A stretch of DNA of 64,000 bases, from contig CAWHMT010000004.1 of assembly GCA_963830455.1 (NCBI GenBank), positions 186,001-250,000 of the forward strand, in the 5' to 3' direction. The notes beneath the pieces are model-generated. The model made no database searches and had not been told where the DNA came from. It saw only the letters and a program-made list of their open reading frames with translations. Both the position numbers and the translations under genes were made by a program. Positions within the stretch are counted from its first letter, which is position 1; each line of letters starts with the position of its first letter. This stretch comes from 20CM-2-65-7 sp963830455. Its GTDB lineage: Bacteria; Gemmatimonadota; Gemmatimonadetes; Gemmatimonadales; GWC2-71-9. Below are positions 58,818 to 64,000 of the stretch, piece by piece.

Positions 58818-59969
58818 GTGAGGCTGCTCGCACTCATCGCCCTGGCGTGCGGCGCCGGCGTTACCACCGCATCGGGTCAGGTCACGCCCGGGCTCGACGC
58901 CGGCATTGCCGCGGTGAAGTACGACGGCTTCTTGTTGTCCGGCGCCGCCTCGGTCGCGCCTAGCGTGCGATGGGATCACCCTCGCGGCAGAGGGTTCGTG
59001 AGCGCCCGTGGCACCTACCTGCGATTCGAGAGCGGCAACCGCAGCCTCGACGCATCCATGCGCGGTTCGTGGTTCACCCCGCTCGCGCGGCGCTGGCGTG
59101 GCGAGTTGGGACTGGGCCTCGGAGCCAGCGACTACGCCAGCATCGCGCACTTCAGCCATGGCCTCGTCGACGCGCGCGTCCACTTGATGGACCGCGATCG
59201 CGGCGGTTGGCTGGCGACGTCCTTCGGACGATCCTCATTCGGAGCGGGACCGCGCCCGGTCGCGGTGGTCGCGATCGGCGGGTGGCTGCTCCGCCCCGAT
59301 GCCGCCGTGTTTGCATCGTTCGATCGTTCGTTCGTGGGGGATACGGCGTATAGCGATCTGCGCTCCTCCGCCCGCCTGCAACGCGGGGTCGTGCTGCTCG
59401 AAGGGACGCTCGGAGCGCGGTTCTTCAGCAATGGCGCGGGCCATGGGGTCTACGGAGAGGCCAGCGCCACCGTGCCGCTCGGACGCAACACGGCACTGAT
59501 CGTGGCGGGGGGCCGGTACCCCACGGACGTCATTACCGGCAGCATCGCCGGCCGCTACGTCAGCGCGGGAATCCGCCTCGGTGCGCTGGGTCTTCACAGG
59601 TCGCTCCCCACCGTACGCCCCAGGCCCGCCATTCCGCATTCGAGCAATGGCGCGAACGGCGTGGCGCTGCCCGCCGAAGCGCGGCTCGAGATTGCGCCGC
59701 GAACGTCATCGGACGATCAGGTGCGCCTGACCCTCTATGCACCCGGTGCCGGAGCCGTCGAGATCAGCGGCGACTTCACCGACTGGAAACCGGTAGAGCT
59801 GCGCCGCAGCGCGACGAATGGAGATGCATGGGAAGGTTCGTTCCGGATGGCGCCCGGCATTCACCGCATCAATGTGCGACGTGACCGTGGCCCGTGGATG
59901 GCTCCCGCCGGCACGAGTCGCAGCGCCGACGACTTCGACGGAGAGGTCGGAGTGTTCCTGCTTCCCTAG
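58818..59969 (+). CDS. outer-membrane beta-barrel protein with C-terminal CBM48-like domain
   Basis: 383 aa from GTG 58818. A signal peptide (VRLLALIALACGAGVTTASGQ) is followed by an aromatic/Gly alternation typical of an outer-membrane barrel (about 25-280: SVRWDHPRGRGFVSARGTYLRFE, FVGDTAYSDLRSSARLQRGVV). The last 85 residues form a second E-set/CBM48 domain (VRLTLYAPGAGAVEISGDFTDWKPVEL, APGIHRINVRRD). The same domain type occurs in the membrane protein two genes upstream. It could bind alpha-glucan at the cell surface (inference). It ends four bases into the convergent MFS gene. Confidence 0.82.
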   Translation: MRLLALIALACGAGVTTASGQVTPGLDAGIAAVKYDGFLLSGAASVAPSVRWDHPRGRGFVSARGTYLRFESGNRSLDASMRGSWFTPLARRWRGELGLGLGASDYASIAHFSHGLVDARVHLMDRDRGGWLATSFGRSSFGAGPRPVAVVAIGGWLLRPDAAVFASFDRSFVGDTAYSDLRSSARLQRGVVLLEGTLGARFFSNGAGHGVYGEASATVPLGRNTALIVAGGRYPTDVITGSIAGRYVSAGIRLGALGLHRSLPTVRPRPAIPHSSNGANGVALPAEARLEIAPRTSSDDQVRLTLYAPGAGAVEISGDFTDWKPVELRRSATNGDAWEGSFRMAPGIHRINVRRDRGPWMAPAGTSRSADDFDGEVGVFLLP

Positions 59970-61162
59970 ATCCCGGTGCGCCGCCGCAGCGTCAGCATCG
60001 CCCAAATCCCCAACGCCGGACCGATCGCCAACACGCTCATGCTCCAGCGCCAGCCGATAGCGGAGGCAACCGTGGGCAGCAAGTAGATCGTCGCGCAGGT
60101 CAGGAGAAACCCGAGACTGGTTTGCAGGGTTAATGCGGTCCCGACGTATTCACGCGGCGCGAGCTCACTCACCGCCGCCGAGAATTGGGCGGAGTCCGCG
60201 ACGACCGAAATACCCCACACGAGCAGGAGCGGAACCAGCAGCAGCAGTGGTCCGCCGTAGACGAGACCAACCGTCAGTGCGCAGCTGCCCGACACCAGCA
60301 TCGCGACGCTCGTCACCAGGGTCCGGCCCCAGCGATCGGCGTACTTCCCTCCCAACCAACAGCCGATCGCGCCGCTGCCGACCACCGCGAATGTCACCAG
60401 CGCGGCGAGACCAGCGACGTCGGCTTCAGCACCGCGGCGTGCATGTTCGCTCGCGGCCACAAAGACGGCCAACCATGTCCACATCGCATACAGCTCCCAC
60501 ATGTGACCGAGATATCCGAGGTTGGCGAGCGCAACAGCGCGGTCTTTCAGAATTCGGGGAGCGGCCACGAGAGAAAACGGCGGTGACGGAGCGGCATATG
60601 GTCCATCATTGGGAATGAGCAGGACCAGAAGTCCGCCGAGGATGGCGCTGAGCGCGGCAATCACCAGAACCAGCCGCCATGCGTCCGGAGAGACAGCCCA
60701 GCGGGCCAGGTGGGGGCTCGCCGATCCCAGCGTCAGGGCGCCGACCAGAATCCCGATCGCGAGTCCTCTTCCTTCTTTAAACCAGCCCGCGGCGATCTTC
60801 ATCCCGGGCGGATAAACACCGGCGAGCGCCGCCCCGGTCAGCAGCCGGCACGCGATCGCAGTTCGGACGCCAGGTGCCGCAGCCACGCCCAGTGTCGCCG
60901 CCGCAGCCAGCACGGCCGAGCCGGCGATGAGCCGACGGGCAGACAGCCGGTCCGCGAGAATGAGCATCGCACTCACGAGCGCACCGATGACGAATCCGAG
61001 CTGCACGGAGATCGTGAGCCAGGCGGTTGTGCCGGGCGAAAGCGCCCAGAGGCGGGTGAGTGTAGGCGAGACGGCCGACGCGCTAAACCAGGGGGCCATG
61101 GCCAGGAGCTCGGCAGTGGCCAGCACCAGGAGCACCTGGCGCTGCGCGGGGTGGAGCGTCAC
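59966..61162 (-). CDS. MFS transporter
   Basis: 398 aa, 12 predicted membrane helices. GTG start at 61162 overlaps the Nif3 stop (GTGA). MFS signatures: LTISVQLGFVIGALVSAMLILADRLSARR (loop 2-3), GAALAGVYPPGMKIAAGWF and GGKYADRWGRTLV (loop 8-9). The group resembles CynX/NimT-like or antibiotic-efflux members; substrate not inferable. It is co-transcribed after Nif3. The stop overlaps the beta-barrel gene's stop. Confidence 0.88.
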   Translation of the reverse strand: MTLHPAQRQVLLVLATAELLAMAPWFSASAVSPTLTRLWALSPGTTAWLTISVQLGFVIGALVSAMLILADRLSARRLIAGSAVLAAAATLGVAAAPGVRTAIACRLLTGAALAGVYPPGMKIAAGWFKEGRGLAIGILVGALTLGSASPHLARWAVSPDAWRLVLVIAALSAILGGLLVLLIPNDGPYAAPSPPFSLVAAPRILKDRAVALANLGYLGHMWELYAMWTWLAVFVAASEHARRGAEADVAGLAALVTFAVVGSGAIGCWLGGKYADRWGRTLVTSVAMLVSGSCALTVGLVYGGPLLLLVPLLLVWGISVVADSAQFSAAVSELAPREYVGTALTLQTSLGFLLTCATIYLLPTVASAIGWRWSMSVLAIGPALGIWAMLTLRRRTGI

Positions 61163-61914
61163 AACCCCGTCGGATGATCCAGAAACAGCCAGGGGATATC
61201 GAACTTCCTGGATAGGTGCTCCGCGAGCGCCTTCACACCGACAGTCTCAGTGGCGTAGTGGCCTGCGTAGAACACATTGACGCCGAGCTCCTCGGCGTCG
61301 AAGAAGGTCCAATGCTGCCCCTCACCTGTGACGTAGGTATCGAGCCCGGCAGCGGCAGCCTGCGGGATCAGCGCGCCGCCGGCGCCCGTAACGACGCCCA
61401 CGCGCTGCACGCGCTCCGGACCAAATGGAAGCAGACGCGATGCCGTCCCGAGGGCCTTCGTCAGCGTCCAGCTGAGTTCATCCCGCTTGCCGGTGTACTC
61501 GCCCCAGACGCCGATCGGTGCGCCGTGGTATGAGCCGAACTCACCGCGGACAGTGATGCCAAGCAGCCGGGCAAGCACGCTATTGTTCCCGATCTGGGGG
61601 TGTCGGTCGAGGGGCAGATGTGCGGAGTACAGCGCGATGTTCCCTTTGATCAGCCCGGCGACGCGGCGGTAGGCGGGACCCACGAGCGGACGCAGGCCAC
61701 CCCAGAACAGCCCATGATGTACCAACAGACAGTCGGCGTGTTGCTCAGCGGCCATGCGCACGGTCGCTTCGCAGACATCCACGGCAGCAGCGAGCCTCGT
61801 GATCTCCCCGGAATTGCCGACCTGCAGTCCATTCAGGGCTTCCGGTGCGTCGGCGACCTCCTCACCGACGCGCAGGTAGTCGTCGAGATAGGAGACCAGA
61901 GTGTCTAGGCGCAC
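61159..61914 (-). CDS. Nif3-like dinuclear metal centre hexameric protein
   Basis: 251-aa YbgI/Nif3 protein of unknown biochemical function. Metal ligands are visible: VHHGLFWGG and, near the C-terminus, VFYAGHYATETVGV with the His-x-x-x-Glu set. The GTG at 61914 is the first start; TACGGT seven bases upstream is a possible promoter box. The N-terminus EALNGLQVGNSGEI is conserved in the family. The MFS gene follows by an overlapping GTGA. Confidence 0.92.
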   Translation of the reverse strand: MRLDTLVSYLDDYLRVGEEVADAPEALNGLQVGNSGEITRLAAAVDVCEATVRMAAEQHADCLLVHHGLFWGGLRPLVGPAYRRVAGLIKGNIALYSAHLPLDRHPQIGNNSVLARLLGITVRGEFGSYHGAPIGVWGEYTGKRDELSWTLTKALGTASRLLPFGPERVQRVGVVTGAGGALIPQAAAAGLDTYVTGEGQHWTFFDAEELGVNVFYAGHYATETVGVKALAEHLSRKFDIPWLFLDHPTGL

Positions 61915-62004
61915 TTACGACACCGTAATCACAGTATCAACGCAGTTGGATGACTTTCCACACGGCAGGACTTCGTAATGCATTATGCTGCAACAAATTA
62001 GAGA

Positions 62005-62034
62005 ATCCACACGCCGTTTGAGCGTCGTGTGGAT
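62005..62034 (-). terminator. hairpin after bactofilin, probable terminator
   Basis: ATCCACACG (62005-62013) and CGTGTGGAT (62026-62034) form a perfect 9-bp stem with a 12-base loop, three bases after the bactofilin stop. The following minus-strand TCTCTAATTTG is only moderately T-rich. The gap 61915-62036 is clearly more AT-rich than the rest of the window and must also hold the Nif3 promoter. Confidence 0.55.
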
Positions 62035-62036
62035 AT

Positions 62037-62456
62037 CTAGGCTCTGGCCAGAGATGCCTGCGCTCCGCGGGAACTCACCTGGGGTGGCTGGCCCGCGTCC
62101 TCGCCCATCCGCAGCACGCCGTTGATTTCGCCGCCTTCCTGAATCAGTAGCCGCTTGGTGTGGACGTCGCCGTGGACCACGCTCGTCGTCTGCAGCTCGA
62201 CGCGTTCCTCGGCGTAGATCGCGCCCCGGACTTCACCGCCGATGATCGCTTCCCGGCTCACGACGTCGCCTTCGACTTCCCCGCCCCGCGCGACCAGCAC
62301 CTGTTTCGCGGCCCGGACGGTCCCACTCACGGATCCTTCAATCTTCACCACGCCGTCGGCGGAGATATCGCCCACGACCCGCATCCCAGCGCCAATAATC
62401 GAGAGTCCCGGAGCGCCTTCCCGGGGAGTCGTCCCTTTGTCATTGAAGACCGCCAT
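62037..62456 (-). CDS. bactofilin (polymer-forming cytoskeletal protein)
   Basis: 139 aa. The central bactofilin domain (about 18-115) has the right-handed beta-helix pattern with turns near every 17-19 residues: GDISADGVVKIEGSVSGTV, VLVARGGEVEGDVVSREAII, GGEVRGAIYAEERVELQ, VHGDVHTKRLLIQEGGEING. The short disordered N- and C-tails are usual. It overlaps the M23 peptidase gene (TAATG), a conserved pairing of bactofilin with a periplasmic peptidoglycan hydrolase (bacA-lmdC type). Bactofilin filaments position such enzymes or, in Myxococcus, chromosome-partition proteins. Confidence 0.95.
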   Translation of the reverse strand: MAVFNDKGTTPREGAPGLSIIGAGMRVVGDISADGVVKIEGSVSGTVRAAKQVLVARGGEVEGDVVSREAIIGGEVRGAIYAEERVELQTTSVVHGDVHTKRLLIQEGGEINGVLRMGEDAGQPPQVSSRGAQASLARA

Positions 62457-63286
62457 TACCTGCCCTCCCTCACAAGTTCCAACGGGTCGATCGATTTTGC
62501 GTCGCGTCGAATCTCAAAATGCAGATGCGGTGCTGTCGAACGCCCTGAGTTTCCCGATAGACCGATGACTTCACCAGCCTGAACTTCGTCTCCCTCGGCC
62601 GCAATCAGCCGTGACATGTGACCATACATCGTCTCATAACCGGACGGATGCCGCAAGAGCACGAACAACCCGTAGTCCGCGTTGTACCCGGCCTCCGAGA
62701 CCGAGCCCCCGCCCGCGGCCCGAACCGGCGTGCCGAGCGGGACGGCGATGTCGATGCCGGGGTGCGATTCATCGACGACGCCGGGCCGGACCTGTCCCCG
62801 CGTGACGAATCCCTGAACATCGAGCGGCCAATGCGATGGGACCGACGCGCCCGATTCGAATCGGACACCGGTTCCCGGCAACGAAGCACGGATCGGTCCG
62901 GCGCGCATCGACGTCGCGAGGTCCGCTTCACGGTTGACGTTCCCACCCCGCGTCGCCGGCGGCGCCTTCACACCCAGCATCTGGCGCAGCTCCTGGTAAT
63001 TCGATTCCGCGCGATTCAGCGCGGTGGCGAGCTGTTGCACCCGGCTGTTTTCGATCCGCAGGCGCGACACCTCGCGTTCGAGACCGGGCACGCGCGCGTT
63101 GTTACGCATGATCGGACCGATGAAGGCGAAGAATCCCACGATCGTCACGGCGACGATTCCGGCGCCCCACTTCCCCGCCACCACCGCCCACGCCGGCAAC
63201 CGGTACTGTTTGGATTGGAGATCGCCATCCGCATGAATGACGATCGTGACGCCGCGGGTGCGCGATTTCACCTTCGCAGTGGTCAT
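62456..63286 (-). CDS. membrane-anchored M23 peptidoglycan endopeptidase
   Basis: 276 aa. A cytoplasmic basic N-terminus (1-30, MTTAKVKSRTRGVTIVIH) and a membrane helix (about 32-57) are followed by a coiled coil (about 65-115, LEREVSRLRIENSRVQQLATALNRAE) and a LytM/M23 domain with HPGIDIA (H-x-x-x-D zinc site), YGHMS and HLHFE. The family cuts peptide cross-bridges of peptidoglycan. Bactofilin-associated M23 proteins (LmdC-like) use the short cytoplasmic tail to meet bactofilin. It overlaps both parB (ATGA at 63283-63286) and bactofilin. Confidence 0.94.
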   Translation of the reverse strand: MTTAKVKSRTRGVTIVIHADGDLQSKQYRLPAWAVVAGKWGAGIVAVTIVGFFAFIGPIMRNNARVPGLEREVSRLRIENSRVQQLATALNRAESNYQELRQMLGVKAPPATRGGNVNREADLATSMRAGPIRASLPGTGVRFESGASVPSHWPLDVQGFVTRGQVRPGVVDESHPGIDIAVPLGTPVRAAGGGSVSEAGYNADYGLFVLLRHPSGYETMYGHMSRLIAAEGDEVQAGEVIGLSGNSGRSTAPHLHFEIRRDAKSIDPLELVREGR

Positions 63287-64000
63287 CCGTCGAACGGCGC
63301 TCCGAGCATCAGCTCGAGCAGGCGCGCGAGGTCGTCGTTCGAGTAGAACGACACGTGGATCTGTCCTTTGCCTTTCGCGCGCAACGAGACCCGGACGTCG
63401 GTGCCCAACCGGCGGCGCAGTGCGTCTTCGACGCGGCGCACTTCCGGCGCGGCGCCCATGCCGCGCTTCATGCGCGGCCGGCGTTCGGGTGCGCGCCCGC
63501 CGCGCACGCGATCCTCGACCTCGCGCACCGACAGACCCTGCGCCACGGCTTCGCGCGCCAGGTTCGTCACGACCTGCGAATCCTCGAGCGCGAGCAATGC
63601 GCGCGCGTGACCGACGGACAGATGCCCGTCGTGCAGCATGTCGAGCACGACTTCCGGAAGCTTGAGCAGCCGGAGCGCGTTGGCAACAGTCGAGCGGTCG
63701 CGCCCTACCGCGTCCGCCACGTCCTGCTGCGCCAGCTTGAACTCCGCGATCAGCCGCTCATAGCCCCGCGCTTCGTCGACCGGCGACAGGTCATCGCGTT
63801 GCAGGTTTTCGATCAGGGCCAGCGTCAGCAGGGTGCGGTCGTCGGCCTCGCGCTGAACTGCGGGAATGCGCTCCCAGCCGAGCTGCTGGCAGGCACGCAG
63901 CCGGCGCTCGCCGGCGATCAGCTCGTATCCACCATTCGCACGGCGCACGACCACGGGCTGAAGCAGTCCGGCCTGCTTGATCGAGGAGACCAGTTCTTCG
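63283..64000 (-). CDS. parB: chromosome-partitioning protein ParB (5' partial)
   Basis: CTPase/DNA-clamp that loads at parS sites next to the replication origin. The N-terminus lies outside the window; reading from 63999 gives EELVSSIKQAGLLQPVVVRR, then the arginine patch GERRLRA, ENLQRDDLSPVDEARGYERLI, the helix-turn-helix VADAVGRDRSTVANALRLLKLP and the C-terminal dimerisation segment. It is followed by M23 and bactofilin genes with overlapping ends. parA is expected just outside. The context suggests that the window ends near the chromosome origin region (inference). Confidence 0.94.
   Translation of the reverse strand, partial: EELVSSIKQAGLLQPVVVRRANGGYELIAGERRLRACQQLGWERIPAVQREADDRTLLTLALIENLQRDDLSPVDEARGYERLIAEFKLAQQDVADAVGRDRSTVANALRLLKLPEVVLDMLHDGHLSVGHARALLALEDSQVVTNLAREAVAQGLSVREVEDRVRGGRAPERRPRMKRGMGAAPEVRRVEDALRRRLGTDVRVSLRAKGKGQIHVSFYSNDDLARLLELMLGAPFDG

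Noticed and set aside
61915..62036. AT-rich gap with TTTCCACA- and ATCCACA-like octamers near parB, as a possible oriC
   Set aside because: Only degenerate DnaA-box-like sequences, two of which belong to the terminator hairpin; the gap is short and also serves as the Nif3 promoter. parB does suggest that the origin is near, but not here.
1..64000. CRISPR arrays, rRNA, tRNA, insertion sequences, prophage genes, toxin-antitoxin or restriction systems
   Set aside because: No direct-repeat arrays, conserved RNA sequence blocks, transposase motifs or defence-gene families were recognised on either strand; a tRNA could escape reading by eye.

Overview
The window is a dense, GC-rich bacterial chromosome segment. 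Almost every base is coding, many neighbours overlap by ATGA/TGATG-type junctions, and no stretch over 300 bases lacks a gene. The content suits a free-living Gram-negative heterotroph and is most like Gemmatimonadota. The evidence is OmpA proteins and a beta-barrel (outer membrane), many secreted peptidases of families S9, M14, M28 and M20, a DUF4382 lipoprotein, a Ser/Thr kinase with a 2TM tail, a fused MFS/spermidine-synthase protein, and a parB/M23/bactofilin cluster. The phylum call is inference from gene content only. I recognised no rRNA, tRNA, CRISPR array, insertion sequence or prophage.

Layout. 1-3.1 kb: two tandem OmpA-family proteins with calcium-binding TSP3-type repeats, ended by a terminator nested inside a long inverted repeat. 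3.1-9.6 kb: exported S9 peptidase, M14 carboxypeptidase, a DUF4015 putative glycoside hydrolase and a lipoprotein. 9.5-15.3 kb: an aconitase-family hydratase with an N-terminal swivel domain, a secreted beta-propeller-like protein, a frameshifted M28 peptidase and an unknown alpha-helical protein. 15.3-24.8 kb: TrmB-type regulator, alpha/beta hydrolase, second M14 peptidase, TetR regulator with a poly-glycine tract, Lon protease and a membrane Ser/Thr kinase. 24.7-35.8 kb: fused MFS/spermidine synthase, fused 2-oxoacid dehydrogenase E1, flavin reductase, amidohydrolase, PfpI/DJ-1, DUF1015, MazG-like and RsgA. 35.5-41.8 kb: beta-oxidation (fadI, fadJ) with proline dehydrogenase, and divergent glpD. 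41.8-44.7 kb: HEAT-repeat protein, TsdA-like dihaem cytochrome and a Tat-exported DsrE-like protein. 44.8-47.3 kb: ATP-grasp ligase, zinc-ribbon metallopeptidase and a membrane HExxH protein. 47.3-53.3 kb: MFS transporter, deoxyhypusine-synthase-like enzyme, LOG/TIGR00730, class V aminotransferase, and queG with a frameshift. 53.3-57 kb: M20 peptidase, MBL-fold hydrolase and DUF4382 lipoprotein. 57.1-60 kb: ECF sigma factor followed by two proteins with glycogen-binding (CBM48-like) domains. 60-64 kb: MFS transporter, Nif3, bactofilin, M23 peptidase and ParB (cut by the window end).

Together the genes describe a protein- and peptide-degrading, fatty-acid, proline and branched-chain-acid oxidising organism. 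The most novel-looking groups are the ECF/CBM48 operon, the ATP-grasp/zinc-ribbon-peptidase cassette and the TsdA-like/DsrE-like pair. A recurrent promoter architecture also stands out: TATATT-like boxes lie 6-9 bases before start codons, implying leaderless mRNAs, and in three places the boxes are shared head-to-head by divergent genes. Two genes (M28, queG) carry apparent single-base frameshifts, and two others have no canonical start where homology says they begin, so indel errors in the assembly must be considered.
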